54,784 bases of DNA from Blastocatellia bacterium (GTDB lineage Bacteria; Acidobacteriota; Blastocatellia; RBC074): the NCBI GenBank assembly GCA_016789725.1, contig JAEUQN010000026.1, forward strand, positions 1-54,784. The letters are read 5' to 3'. A program made the position numbers and the translations under genes. This document shows, one piece after another, positions 36,623 through 46,217 of this stretch. The notes under the pieces are model-generated. The model saw nothing but the letters and a program-made list of their open reading frames with translations. It was not told where the DNA came from and did no database searches. Within the stretch, counting starts at the first letter, position 1. The number at the start of each line of letters is the position of its first letter.

Positions 36623-38632
36623 TTATCCAAATCTTAGTTCCTGTGATGGTGGAGTTGTATCGCGGAGGTTGAATTGTTTGAGGCCAACTGCCTGCAACAA
36701 CAACATTGTCACGTACAAAGGATTCAGCAACACATAGCGTTGCCACAGGCGGCGTGGTTCGTGCAGCAAGCGGTAGCACCATTCCAATCCGTTGCGCTGC
36801 ATAAAGGGCGGCGCTTGCGCAACGGTGCCTGCGTGAAAATCAAACGCCGCACCCACCGCCAGCAGCGGCATCGGCAGGGCCGCCCGAAACTCGTACACAA
36901 ACACTTCCTGGCGCGGGCAACCGAGACCTACAAAGGTGATCGCCGCGCCACTGGCTTTGATTTGCGCCGCCACCTCCAGCTTTTCCTCGGCGGAGAGTTG
37001 ACGAAAGCGCGAAGGCTGTACGCCCGCAATGACGAGGTTGGGGAAACGTTCTCGTAAGTTGTGGCCCAGTTGGTCAAGCGTTTCCGCCGTGCTGCCATAG
37101 AGGTAAATCGGTAACCCTTCTTGGGCTGCCTGTTCGCACGTCCTGAGCATCAGGTTTGGGCCATAAACACGGTCGCGGAGTTCTGTCTTGTGCAATAAAT
37201 TCAAGGCCCACCGCACAGGCTGTCCGTCGGGTACAATCAAATCGAAATGATTCAACCGATAACTGTGCGCCCGATCCAGAACGCCCGTCATTACACCGTG
37301 AACCGCCAGGGCCGAAAGCGAGAAGGAAGTCTTCATTTTGGCCGCCGCGATAATTTGCTCGACAGCTTCTGCGTAATTCACCGCATCCACGCCAATGCCC
37401 AACACGTTCTTTTTTGTCTTTGATAGTTCTGGAAGCGCGCGCAACAGCGATGGCTCGCCTTGTGAGGGCGTCGCTTGAGCGGATTCCCGCTCCACGCTGG
37501 TTGCTTGGCTCGCGCTCGCAAACGACAGGCGGGATACCTGCGCTCCCAAGATTGCGGCTTGCGCACGGGGTTTCCAGCGTTCGACACCAACTTCATAAAT
37601 TTCTCGCAGGATTGCTTTGACATCGTAGCGAAGTTGCCAGTTCGGATAATGGCTTTGGAATTTGCTGAGATCGCTGACATACCAAATGTGATCGCCCGTG
37701 CGATTTTGCTCTTCATAGCTCCACGGCATTGGCTGTCCGGTAATTTCCTCGCACATCTCGATGGCTTCCAGCATAGAGCAATTGCTGAAGCGCCCGCCGC
37801 CCAGGTTGTAGACCTCGCCGCTGCGGGGAGCTTGAAAGAATTCCGCAAAGGCCGCGATCAAATCGGCGCTATGAATGTTGTCGCGCACCTGTTTGCCTTG
37901 GTAGCCGAAAACTTTGTACGGCATTCCGGTCGCCGCACATTTCATCAGGTACGCCAGAAAGCCGTGCAATTGTGTGCCGGAATGATTCGGCCCCGTCAGG
38001 CAACCGCCGCGAAAACAAGCGGTTTTCATCCCAAAATAGCGACCATATTCCTGTACTAAGACATCGGCGGCGACTTTCGAGGCACCGAACAAACTATGCA
38101 GTGTTTGGTCAATGGACATGTCTTCGCCAATGCCATTGGCATAAGGATGCGAGGGATCAATTTCCCATCGCTTGGCTAATTCGATCAGTGGCAGGCGGTT
38201 GGGTGTATCGCCGTATACTTTGTTGGTGGATGTAAAAATGAACGCAGCTTCGGGCGCGTACTTGCGTGTGGCTTCGAGCATATTCAACGTCCCGTCTGCG
38301 TTGACGCTAAAATCCGTGTGCGGATCGCGTGCAGCCCAATCGTGTGAGGGCTGCGCTGCGGTGTGAATGATGAGCTTCAACTCGTTGCCATACTTTTTGA
38401 AAAGTGCTTCCAGCGTACCTGTCGCGCGAATATCAAGGTCGAAATGACGATAGCGGGACCCCAGTTTCTGAATCAAAAATTGACGTTGCCATTCGGTTGA
38501 GGCTTCTGCCCCAAAAAACGCGCGGCGCATATTGTTATCAATGCCGACGACATCGAAACCTTGCGCCGCAAAAAACTGCGTCGCCTCCGAACCAATCAAA
38601 CCGGCAGAGCCAGTTATCAAAACAACTCCCAT
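36623..38632 (-). CDS. Fusion: NAD-dependent sugar epimerase + WecG/TagA-type glycosyltransferase
   Basis: 669 residues. Residues ~1-345 form a short-chain dehydrogenase-type nucleotide-sugar epimerase like CDP-paratose/tyvelose 2-epimerase: NAD loop [17 protein letters not shown] and HSLFGASK. In the last motif the usual catalytic Tyr of YxxxK is Phe (codon TTC). A low-complexity linker (~355-405, Ser/Ala/Gln rich) leads to a WecG/TagA/CpsF glycosyltransferase domain (~410-650) with [20 protein letters not shown] and [17 protein letters not shown] precedes the ATG. The epimerase may supply the sugar the transferase uses, but the Y-to-F change questions its activity. Confidence 0.9.
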   Translation of the reverse strand: MGVVLITGSAGLIGSEATQFFAAQGFDVVGIDNNMRRAFFGAEASTEWQRQFLIQKLGSRYRHFDLDIRATGTLEALFKKYGNELKLIIHTAAQPSHDWAARDPHTDFSVNADGTLNMLEATRKYAPEAAFIFTSTNKVYGDTPNRLPLIELAKRWEIDPSHPYANGIGEDMSIDQTLHSLFGASKVAADVLVQEYGRYFGMKTACFRGGCLTGPNHSGTQLHGFLAYLMKCAATGMPYKVFGYQGKQVRDNIHSADLIAAFAEFFQAPRSGEVYNLGGGRFSNCSMLEAIEMCEEITGQPMPWSYEEQNRTGDHIWYVSDLSKFQSHYPNWQLRYDVKAILREIYEVGVERWKPRAQAAILGAQVSRLSFASASQATSVERESAQATPSQGEPSLLRALPELSKTKKNVLGIGVDAVNYAEAVEQIIAAAKMKTSFSLSALAVHGVMTGVLDRAHSYRLNHFDLIVPDGQPVRWALNLLHKTELRDRVYGPNLMLRTCEQAAQEGLPIYLYGSTAETLDQLGHNLRERFPNLVIAGVQPSRFRQLSAEEKLEVAAQIKASGAAITFVGLGCPRQEVFVYEFRAALPMPLLAVGAAFDFHAGTVAQAPPFMQRNGLEWCYRLLHEPRRLWQRYVLLNPLYVTMLLLQAVGLKQFNLRDTTPPSQELRFG
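37430..37570. repeat. Candidate dispersed palindromic element inside the fusion gene
   Basis: The linker of the epimerase-WecG fusion contains, on minus, GGAGCGCAGGTATCCCGCCT followed by G, then Gln/Ser/Ala-rich codons. This core resembles short GC-rich dispersed repeats I recall from acidobacterial genomes. No second copy is in the window, so the call rests on pattern memory and low-complexity coding. Confidence 0.35.
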
Positions 38633-38695
38633 TGTTGTTCTCCTTTTCAGTAGTAGCGTTATCTGCGGTTGCCGAGTACCTGGCTCGGCTTTGTC

Positions 38696-39763
38696 TTAGA
38701 CCGTGAGACGTAAGCGCGCCACGGCTTCGGAAAACCTGCCGGAAATGCCGCGCGTAGATTCTTCGCAAAGACTGATGCGGCCCAGCGCGAAAGGGGCATC
38801 TCCGCACTTAGCCAACGCGCGTTCAGTTGTCGTGGCAGACACAAATCCGGCCTGTTCGACCATCTGTCTGATCGCCTCGTTGTAATAGCCATTCGGGTAT
38901 GCGAAATGCCGGATTGGGCAATTCAGTTGCTCCTCCAGAACGCGTTTGCTGCGACGAATTTCGCGTTCGGCAGAGACCTCAGATTCCAACGTCAAAATCA
39001 AATGCCGATCTGAATGCGCCCCAAATGCGATGCCGCCATCTACCATTTCACGAATCATCGCCCAATCGAGTAACCGATAATGAGATGGATAATCGGTTGG
39101 CCCCAGAGCGAGAGCCGCTTCCAGGCTTTCCAGGATTGGTTGCCGCACCGCCAGCGGTTGATAGTTCAATTGATCGGTCACACGGGCGGCGTCTCGCGTC
39201 GCACATAGCCGGGCTGCGCGTTCGGGCGATAAGCCGGCAGCTTCAATCGGTTCGCGCAAATCCAGACCGCCTTCAAGTGCCTTGAGGACGAGCCAAAATA
39301 ATCGGTCGTGATCGAGCAATTGTGTCGTGCCAATCAGCGCCGTGGGGACATACACAATTGCCGGAACGCCCATTTGTTTCAGCACGGGCCAGGCGTAGTC
39401 ATACACATCCTGATAGCCGTCATCCATCGTAACCAACGCGGCGGCACGTCCAATGCGTTGCTCGCCCCGCACAATTGCCAATGCCTGATCTATCGTCACG
39501 AATTCGTAAGACTCACGCACGAGTTCGAGATGCCGGGCGAAGGTTTTGGCGGAAACTACCAGGCCGTATATCGAATTTCGCTCCGCCTGCTCGATGTCCG
39601 CCACGATCCGGTGATAAGCAAGAATCTGTACCTGACCATCGTTATTGGAAGCAGGGTGCCAACTCTTCCGCGTTTCCGCCCATCCCCACGATAACGGCGC
39701 GACCAGGGATTTAAGGGATCGCTTCCCCAACAATTCGATTTGGTTCAATGTCATCGCTTTCAT
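38696..39763 (-). CDS. Polysaccharide deacetylase (NodB-type, CE4)
   Basis: 355 residues (a start four codons in, at 39754, is possible). NodB-type motifs are present: TMDDGYQD with the metal-binding/catalytic Asp pair (usually TFDDG), GAHSDRH with the metal-binding His residues, and the FAYPNG motif. There is no signal peptide, so it would act in the cytoplasm or at the inner-membrane face. Deacetylases of this kind are standard members of exopolysaccharide loci that make amino-sugar polymers. It lies 10 bp past the GT39-like gene. Confidence 0.9.
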   Translation of the reverse strand: MKAMTLNQIELLGKRSLKSLVAPLSWGWAETRKSWHPASNNDGQVQILAYHRIVADIEQAERNSIYGLVVSAKTFARHLELVRESYEFVTIDQALAIVRGEQRIGRAAALVTMDDGYQDVYDYAWPVLKQMGVPAIVYVPTALIGTTQLLDHDRLFWLVLKALEGGLDLREPIEAAGLSPERAARLCATRDAARVTDQLNYQPLAVRQPILESLEAALALGPTDYPSHYRLLDWAMIREMVDGGIAFGAHSDRHLILTLESEVSAEREIRRSKRVLEEQLNCPIRHFAYPNGYYNEAIRQMVEQAGFVSATTTERALAKCGDAPFALGRISLCEESTRGISGRFSEAVARLRLTV

Positions 39764-39773
39764 CGTTTATTGC

Positions 39774-41069
39774 TCATAATTCAGGCTGCGGTTGTGTTCC
39801 CGAACTGGATTCCAGATTCAGCCAGAGGCGAGGCTTCTGTTGTTGTACCCATTGGAAGGCGATCATCAATGAGGACGCGAGAGTCAGACTGATGAATGGT
39901 TCGATCAGGGAACGAAAACGCCAAGCGCCAACGGGACCTGGTGGCAGTAAGGCATAAACCGCCCAGACCACAAAAAAAGTGAGGAACCACCACTGTCGCC
40001 GCCACAGCAAGACCCCGACGGCAAGTGGAAGCAGCAACATGCGCGATCCATCAAGGACCCGGAAAAACCAACCCACAGAATTCCATCGCGGGCGCAAAGA
40101 CTGAAATACGCCCGTCAAATGGATGGCAATCAAGGTGGGCCATCGTCCCTCAAGCTTTTGTATGGCCTCTGCCTGGAGCGTCCGAAACAGCGCCGGATTA
40201 TCTTTGGTAAACCACAAATCCTGCGCGGGTGAATTCAGGCTGGCTTGTGCTTCGCGGGCGTAGGCGATTTGATGGAGTTCCAATTGCTGGTCGAATTCAG
40301 GCGGGTTAAGCAGGGCCAGACGGATGTAACCACTCAAGGATATTTGCTCCACCATCCGCACCGCCGCAGTATCGTAGATGTAAAACGACACATTCGGATT
40401 GGAACTGAGCGTCGGCACCCCGGTGCGCACGTAATTGAATCCAATCCACGCTCCCGTCAATACGGCATACAAACTCAACACCAGAACTTGTCGCTTCAGC
40501 GTGACCGTGAAGCGTGGTTGCCACACAAAGAAAACACTCGCCACCAGCGGCAGCAGGGCATACGACGGTCGCACCATCACGGCGGCATACCAGAGAGCCG
40601 CTTGCGCCAGCCAAGTCAGACCAGAACGCTGATAGAGCATCAGAAAAATCGCCGCTGTAACCAAAAAGATAGCCAATGGTTCGCTGACGATATATCCGCA
40701 CAAGCCTGCCATCACTGGACAAAGGGCATACAACAATCCTGTTAATAGCGCCGCCGAATCACTCTCGAACAATCGCCGCGCAATCGCCGCCAACAATATT
40801 GCCGTCAGCGCATCCAGCAGGATTTGCACCAGCAGTGCAAACACAACGTGGTCACTCGATGTGGCCCCAGTCAACGCTAAAAAGAGCGGATACCCAGGCG
40901 TGCGAAACAAACTGGGAAATTGACCTTGCCGCAGCGCCGCCGCCAGTTCGTGATACCCGGTTGCATCAGGACACCACGCCGCTTCAGGGTGCAGTAAGGA
41001 ATTCCAACACGTTACCAATCGGACAACAGTTGAAAGCAAAAACGTCGTGAGCCAAATTCGTTTGTTCAT
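39774..41069 (-). CDS. Multi-spanning GT39-like (ArnT/PMT) glycosyltransferase
   Basis: 431 residues with about nine to ten hydrophobic helices. The first extracytoplasmic loop carries the acidic WCPDATGYHELAAAL segment and PGYPLFLAL, typical of the GT39/PMT_2 GT-C fold, in which the Asp is the catalytic base using polyprenyl-phosphate sugar donors. It follows a GT2 DPM1-like gene by four bases; such pairs commonly make (GT2) and use (GT-C) a polyprenyl-phosphate sugar. Confidence 0.85.
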   Translation of the reverse strand: MNKRIWLTTFLLSTVVRLVTCWNSLLHPEAAWCPDATGYHELAAALRQGQFPSLFRTPGYPLFLALTGATSSDHVVFALLVQILLDALTAILLAAIARRLFESDSAALLTGLLYALCPVMAGLCGYIVSEPLAIFLVTAAIFLMLYQRSGLTWLAQAALWYAAVMVRPSYALLPLVASVFFVWQPRFTVTLKRQVLVLSLYAVLTGAWIGFNYVRTGVPTLSSNPNVSFYIYDTAAVRMVEQISLSGYIRLALLNPPEFDQQLELHQIAYAREAQASLNSPAQDLWFTKDNPALFRTLQAEAIQKLEGRWPTLIAIHLTGVFQSLRPRWNSVGWFFRVLDGSRMLLLPLAVGVLLWRRQWWFLTFFVVWAVYALLPPGPVGAWRFRSLIEPFISLTLASSLMIAFQWVQQQKPRLWLNLESSSGTQPQPEL

Positions 41070-41073
41070 AGGC

Positions 41074-41973
41074 TTAGTTCAAAAACCGATATTTAAAAAT
41101 GCACCAAATCGCCTGGACACCGTCCTTCCAACCAATCTTCTTGCCTTCGGCATAATCCCGCCCGCTGTATGAAATCGGCACTTCATAAATGCGCGCACTG
41201 GCTTTCGCCAACTTAGCCGTTAGTTCCGGCTCCAGTTCGAAGCGGTTGGCGCGCAACACCAGCGACTTGAGCAGGTCTGTGCGCACGACCTTGTAACAGG
41301 TCTCCATATCCGTGAGGTTCAAATTGGTCAGGGCATTCGACAGCGTCGTCAGCATTTGATTGCCCAGCTTGTGCCAGAACAGATGCACGCGATGCGCGCC
41401 GCCGCCCGCAAAACGGCTGCCATAGACTGCATCCGCGCGACCATCCACAATCGGTTCGAGCAATTGAAAATATTCGCGCGGGTCGTATTCCAGATCGGCA
41501 TCCTGAATCAGGCAAATGGTGCCAGTGGCGTGTTCGATAGCCGTGCGCACGGCTGCGCCTTTGCCGCGATTATGCGGATGAAAAACAATCCGCAGGTTTT
41601 CCTGGTGTTCGTGTTCGATGCTGCGCAAGATTTCCCGCGTGCCATCGGTCGAGCCGTCGTCCACGACAATCATTTCCAATGGCAGCCCCACCTCGCTGAC
41701 GCGCTGAAGGACTTCCCGAATCGTGCGGTGTTCGTTGTAGACCGGGATCAGCACCGATAGTTTGAAATCCAGCGGCACATGCAGCCGTTTCTCTGGTGGA
41801 ATTAAAGGGTCAGTTGCTGCTGCAACTTCGGCGGCGGTGAAAAGTGTTTCCAGAAATTGTACTTCAGCCATCCCGGTCAAACGGCAGGCATCAGCCAACG
41901 GCAATAACCCACTACGGTAAAGCTGCACGGCGACAGGTGAATCAAGTTGTGTTTCAGTCATGCTCTTCTTCAC
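41074..41973 (-). CDS. GT2 glycosyltransferase, dolichyl-phosphate-mannose-synthase-like
   Basis: 299 residues (an ATG at 41961 is an alternative). The catalytic GT-A domain begins at ~70 with LSVLIPVYNEHRTIREVLQR, followed by VVDDGSTDGT, QDADLEYDP (DXD-type) and GSRFAGGG. It lacks the C-terminal membrane helices of longer homologues. The first ~65 residues (LPLADACRLTGMAEVQFLE) form an unassigned helical extension. Probable product: polyprenyl-phosphate-linked hexose for the adjacent GT39-like enzyme. Confidence 0.92.
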   Translation of the reverse strand: MKKSMTETQLDSPVAVQLYRSGLLPLADACRLTGMAEVQFLETLFTAAEVAAATDPLIPPEKRLHVPLDFKLSVLIPVYNEHRTIREVLQRVSEVGLPLEMIVVDDGSTDGTREILRSIEHEHQENLRIVFHPHNRGKGAAVRTAIEHATGTICLIQDADLEYDPREYFQLLEPIVDGRADAVYGSRFAGGGAHRVHLFWHKLGNQMLTTLSNALTNLNLTDMETCYKVVRTDLLKSLVLRANRFELEPELTAKLAKASARIYEVPISYSGRDYAEGKKIGWKDGVQAIWCIFKYRFLN

Positions 41974-42066
41974 TTTTCCTCTACTATTTTTAGTTTTGTC
42001 CTTCTTTCACCCCACGCAGCGATGCCTGGAGCTGGGATTCATAAGTTTTTTGCGCAACAGGTATGG

Positions 42067-43623
42067 TCACTCCTGTGTTCTCCTAACGGCTTCCTGTTTG
42101 TACTTCGTGCGTTCGGTAACGATGAGCAACCCACAGAGCAGAAAAAGATGACGCATCTGCCCGGAATCAAACGAACTCGGCTCTTTCAAGGCAGTGATGA
42201 GATAAGCGAGCATTCCGATTATCAATCCGCCGGCCAAGGCGCGCGGCAACAAACGCTCCGGCTCTTTGCGACGCCACGCCTGCCATCCGCAATGCAGCGC
42301 AATGCCCACCATCGTTAACAAGCACAGTAGCGCGGGAATGCCCGCCTCCGCCGCCACATGCATAAACAGGTTGTGAACCGGATAGGGAAAATGCTCTGTA
42401 ATAAAATCAGCGGTATAGTCATAGCGCCGCATAACCGCTTCATAACTGCTCAGTCCGACACCGAAGAACGGGCGATCCCAAATCATCCCCGCAGCCACTT
42501 CCATCAAGGGCAGCCGCGTTTCGGCAGCGCCTTCATCATCGCCAAAGATGCGGGCTGAAAGTGGTTCGAGAAAAGGCAGACCAAGCACCAGCAGTAAGAC
42601 CAAAGCACCTGCTAAACGGATGAGCATGGGCCTGCGTTCTTTGGTTGGCAGGGAGCACAGAACGAGGATTGCAAACAATGGCAACGTGATTGCAAACGCC
42701 ATCCAACTGCCGCGCGAAAATGTCAGGAGCAGCGCGATGACGCCGCAGAAAAAAGCCACGACGCAAAGCCTTCGCACCCAGCGAGGTAAAGCTTTCTTGG
42801 CCAGCAAGGCCGGAGCCAGAATCACCGGGCTAAAGCTCACCAAAGCCCAGCCAAAGCTATTCGCGGCATCGAGCAGCCCCGATGCTCGTGAGATTTCCAG
42901 GCCCGGTATCTTCATCTCACGGTCACCTGTTGCTGCGCCTAGCAGTTCCCAACCCATAAAAATGCCCAGATACTGCAAGACACCCAGCAGTGAATTCAGC
43001 AAAATAGCAACCGCAAAACAGATGACCACCTGTCGCAACAGCATGTCCGTGCGGAAATAGGCAGCAACCACATAACAAATCAATAGCTCTGTCATTAGTC
43101 CCCACAGCGCATACAGACCGAGTTGCGCTTCGGCTCCCTGTAGAACAGATAGCACACAAAACACGATGAGCACGCCAGCCGTCCAGGTAAAAGCGGGCGG
43201 CCATACACCGCCTGGTACTGCGCCCTGCCTGCGCGCGTACAGAAACGTCAGCAGCAACACGAGGTTCAGCAACAGGTTCAGCGAAACGACCAAACCGACA
43301 GGCGTTTCGTGGCCCTGTTTGATGATGGGAAACAAATTGATTTCTAAGCGGAACCAAAAACTCGCCAGCAGTGCCAGGCGTAGAATCGGAATCAATGGCA
43401 GCTTCAGCGCACACCAAATAACCAATCCCAGCGCGCCACAAAGCGCCAGCGGAACCAAGATGGCGGCGGTCTTCGTCAGCGTCATTGCGCTTGCCACAAG
43501 CGCGCCGAGTCCAAGCGCCAGCAGCACCAATCCCAGGCCCAGCGGTGTGGCGCTGCGCCTGAAATGGCCTGTTGCATGGTCAGGCGAGAAGTTGCTCAGG
43601 AGGTCAGATTCATCGGCAGCCAT
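42067..43623 (-). CDS. O-antigen ligase / Wzy-like polymerase
   Basis: 518 residues from the ATG at 43623, which overlaps the upstream stop in TGATG; the longer frame to 43731 lies in the preceding gene. About twelve hydrophobic helices, with the large periplasmic loop characteristic of the Wzy_C/WaaL family (LLTFSRGSWMAFAI before it, and DRPFFGVGLSSYEAVM plus HNLFMHVAAEAGIPAL after it). Likely role: polymerises lipid-linked repeat units or ligates them to an acceptor. Coupled to the initiating transferase gene. Confidence 0.88.
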   Translation of the reverse strand: MAADESDLLSNFSPDHATGHFRRSATPLGLGLVLLALGLGALVASAMTLTKTAAILVPLALCGALGLVIWCALKLPLIPILRLALLASFWFRLEINLFPIIKQGHETPVGLVVSLNLLLNLVLLLTFLYARRQGAVPGGVWPPAFTWTAGVLIVFCVLSVLQGAEAQLGLYALWGLMTELLICYVVAAYFRTDMLLRQVVICFAVAILLNSLLGVLQYLGIFMGWELLGAATGDREMKIPGLEISRASGLLDAANSFGWALVSFSPVILAPALLAKKALPRWVRRLCVVAFFCGVIALLLTFSRGSWMAFAITLPLFAILVLCSLPTKERRPMLIRLAGALVLLLVLGLPFLEPLSARIFGDDEGAAETRLPLMEVAAGMIWDRPFFGVGLSSYEAVMRRYDYTADFITEHFPYPVHNLFMHVAAEAGIPALLCLLTMVGIALHCGWQAWRRKEPERLLPRALAGGLIIGMLAYLITALKEPSSFDSGQMRHLFLLCGLLIVTERTKYKQEAVRRTQE

Positions 43624-45029
43624 CACATCGCTCCTGTGCCGCGCAGGACGGCGGGAATGGTTTTGAGCAGGATTTTCAAATCCAGCGCAAGCGACCATTG
43701 ATCTATGTATTCCAGGTCTTGGCGAATCCAATGATCGAAGTTGGTATTACTACGCCCGGACACTTGCCAGATGCAGGTAATACCGGGCTTCACCGAAAAG
43801 CGGCGATTAAACCAATACTCATCAAAGCGGTCGTAATCACGGCGCGGCAAGGGCCGGGGACCGACCAATGAAAGGTCTCCTAACAGCACATTGAAAAGCT
43901 GTGGCAATTCATCCAGGCTCGTCTTACGCAGAAAGCGTCCGAGTGGTGTCACGCGTGGATCATCTTTGATTTTGAAGACTGGCCCCCCGACTTCGTTAAG
44001 GTGTTCCAGTTGCGCCTGAAGCTGCGGCGCATTCACCACCATCGTGCGGAATTTGTAGATGCGAAACAGGCGCTTGTTATAGCCCAGACGCTCTTGCGTG
44101 AAGAAAATCGGGCCGGGCGAAGTTAACTTAACCAGAGCGGCAATCAGCAACAGCAGTGGGGAGAGTAAGAGGAGCAACACGGCTGCGCCCGCGAAATCTA
44201 TCAGGCGTTTGCAGATAAAGCCCCAACCGTGTTCCGGGCTGGTGTAAAGCGAAAGGATTGGAGTTTCGTCTAATTGCTCCGCTACTGCTCGCGTCAGCCG
44301 CACGGAAAACAAATCCGAATGCAACCGCACGGTAATGCCTTGTTCCGCGCCAACCTGGACGATGGTTTCCATCTCTTCGTAAAACGTTTTGATGGGCAGT
44401 GCAATCATCATTTCGTCCACCACATTGTCGCGGAGAATTTCGGCCATACGATGTAGTGGGCCAATCACACCCGGTTGCTCCACATTGTCAATGAACCCGA
44501 CCAGTCTGTAGCCCAGTTCGGAATGATTGCGAATCATTTCTGCCAGTTGCTGCGCGCGCCTCCCCGTCCCAATGATGACGACGCGGCGTAAATTGCGTCC
44601 GTGCAGGCGAAATTGGTGGAGGATGTACTTTTTAACGAGCCGCACCAGAAACAACAGCACTGAAGCCAATCCCCAGAAACTCACCAGCACCCAGCGATGG
44701 ACGGTTTGCCATTGCAGTATCAATTCGGCAGTCGAAAGAATCAGTGTGCAAAGGCTAACTGCCTTTAGGACTTCTACTAACTCCTCGCGCCAATTCGCCA
44801 GCCGTTTGGACCGATAGAGCCAGAGCGAAGAAAGACACACACTCCAGCTAATCAATAACACCGCAAGCGAAAGAAAGACGTGTGATTCGCGTGCCAGCAC
44901 CGAGCGGCTAACCGTTTGCACTGATCCGGGTGAAGTCATCGCTGCGGCCATCAGAAAGGCGATGCCCAGCGCCGCGAGATCAAGTACACGATGCGTCACA
45001 AGCAGCGATGATCGAACTGAACGAGTCAC
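43623..45029 (-). CDS. Initiating polyprenyl-phosphate sugar-1-phosphate transferase (WcaJ/WbaP type)
   Basis: 468 residues from the GTG at 45029, preferred because AAGGAGA lies nine bases upstream; a GTG at 45062 extends it by 11 residues without a site. Four N-terminal membrane helices, a CoA-binding-like Rossmann domain (~145-245, [17 protein letters not shown]), a reentrant membrane helix and the catalytic bacterial-sugar-transferase domain (~280-465) with [37 protein letters not shown] and [13 protein letters not shown]. It transfers sugar-1-phosphate to undecaprenyl phosphate, the first step of repeat-unit assembly. Confidence 0.95.
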   Translation of the reverse strand: MTRSVRSSLLVTHRVLDLAALGIAFLMAAAMTSPGSVQTVSRSVLARESHVFLSLAVLLISWSVCLSSLWLYRSKRLANWREELVEVLKAVSLCTLILSTAELILQWQTVHRWVLVSFWGLASVLLFLVRLVKKYILHQFRLHGRNLRRVVIIGTGRRAQQLAEMIRNHSELGYRLVGFIDNVEQPGVIGPLHRMAEILRDNVVDEMMIALPIKTFYEEMETIVQVGAEQGITVRLHSDLFSVRLTRAVAEQLDETPILSLYTSPEHGWGFICKRLIDFAGAAVLLLLLSPLLLLIAALVKLTSPGPIFFTQERLGYNKRLFRIYKFRTMVVNAPQLQAQLEHLNEVGGPVFKIKDDPRVTPLGRFLRKTSLDELPQLFNVLLGDLSLVGPRPLPRRDYDRFDEYWFNRRFSVKPGITCIWQVSGRSNTNFDHWIRQDLEYIDQWSLALDLKILLKTIPAVLRGTGAM

Positions 45030-45062
45030 AGAGATGCGTCTCCTTAATCTATGCTCTGGCAC

Positions 45063-45210
45063 TCTGTCGAATGGTCAGATGAGCCTTTTGGGCAACACCT
45101 CTCCCAGGGGCAGTTCCGGGGAACTGACCGCACCAAAGCGTTTTTTTATTGCTGACTTATGGTCTTTACCTAACCACGCAACTTAGTTACCTGCCACGTA
45201 AATTACAGGG
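45063..45210. promoter_or_regulatory. Intergenic palindrome CAGTTCC-GG-GGAACTG
   Basis: In the 181-bp gap between the kinase-like gene and the sugar-transferase start, 45111-45126 forms a near-perfect palindrome with 7-base arms and a 2-base centre, too tight for an RNA loop but suited to a dimeric DNA-binding protein. A T-run follows at 45142 on plus. Function unknown. Confidence 0.35.
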
Positions 45211-46188
45211 TTAGGGCCGACGTTGCCGATTAAAAACCATGCCTAAAACTTTTGCGCGCGCTTTGTGAAGCCGCCGATGGGCGCGATCCATCCGCCGCAA
45301 TGGGGTAACGTGTGGCTCAGCAACCAGAATCACGCCATCCATCAAAGCCGCCAACGCCGCCGCTTCGCCATACATCGCGGGGGCCGGCGTATCAATCAAA
45401 ATCAAATCAAATTCTGCTTTCAACTGACGCAACGCTTCAGCCGTGGAGCAATAACAGAGCATCTCTTTCAACGTGATCGGCCCATTGGAAGAAGCGATTT
45501 CGGCCAGATTCGGCAATTCCGTGCGCCGCAGCAGAAATTGCAGAGGAAGCGTTACGGCGCGACGTGCCAGACGATTTGTCTTTCGGTCATGGCTTGCCAC
45601 CAGTGTTAGAAACGCCACCTTCATTTGCGCATATTCCGCTAATATCCGGCTCAAGTGTTCAGCGACAAAACTGGTACCTGCTCCCGGTTCGACACCGCAA
45701 ATCATCAGTGTTTGTAACTGCCGCGTGCGGACGGCATACAGGACTTCCGTGCGCAATTCGAGTAGCTCTTCGCGTATTTCGTGGGGCAAGAGGGGCGCGA
45801 TGGATGCAGCAGTTCTGGGCATCATGACCGGCGCGAAATATTCTGTAGGCGGCAAGCTTTCTTGCCCGTTGGCCTGCCCGTTGGCCTGCTCGTGACTATG
45901 AATAACGGCCTGCACCTGCGGTACCGGTTTATCGGTGCTTCGTGGTTGCCAGTGGTTGGTAAATGAACGAATCACTACTTCAAAGCTTCGACCGGAGGAG
46001 GGGGGGGGCGCGGTCAACGCAGGAGCAAATGACCGTTCTCGCCTTTGCTGCTGTGCCGTCTGCCCCGAAACGGAAGGCAGGTAGGGGCGAAACATTTCCT
46101 CTACGCAGTTTTCGATAGATAGATCGGCGAGTAAGGGAATCCCCTCACCTTGCTGTTCATCTTTCCAGTGGTCCGTCTTATGAGCCAT
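45211..46188 (-). CDS. CpsD/CapB-like polysaccharide-biosynthesis ATPase (degenerate tyrosine kinase)
   Basis: 325 residues from the ATG at 46188, which has an excellent GGAGGTG site. The first ~130 residues are disordered and proline/glutamine rich; the rest is a MinD/BY-kinase fold. At the Walker A position it reads CGVEPGAGTSF, so the invariant Lys of GK[ST] is Thr. Walker B (LILIDTPA) is kept. There is no C-terminal tyrosine cluster, the usual autophosphorylation target. It follows the Wzz-like gene by 29 bp, as such kinases do. Likely a non-catalytic partner of chain-length control. Confidence 0.85.
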   Translation of the reverse strand: MAHKTDHWKDEQQGEGIPLLADLSIENCVEEMFRPYLPSVSGQTAQQQRRERSFAPALTAPPPSSGRSFEVVIRSFTNHWQPRSTDKPVPQVQAVIHSHEQANGQANGQESLPPTEYFAPVMMPRTAASIAPLLPHEIREELLELRTEVLYAVRTRQLQTLMICGVEPGAGTSFVAEHLSRILAEYAQMKVAFLTLVASHDRKTNRLARRAVTLPLQFLLRRTELPNLAEIASSNGPITLKEMLCYCSTAEALRQLKAEFDLILIDTPAPAMYGEAAALAALMDGVILVAEPHVTPLRRMDRAHRRLHKARAKVLGMVFNRQRRP

Positions 46189-46217
46189 ACATTCACCTCC
46201 AAAAAATACTCGCTCCC

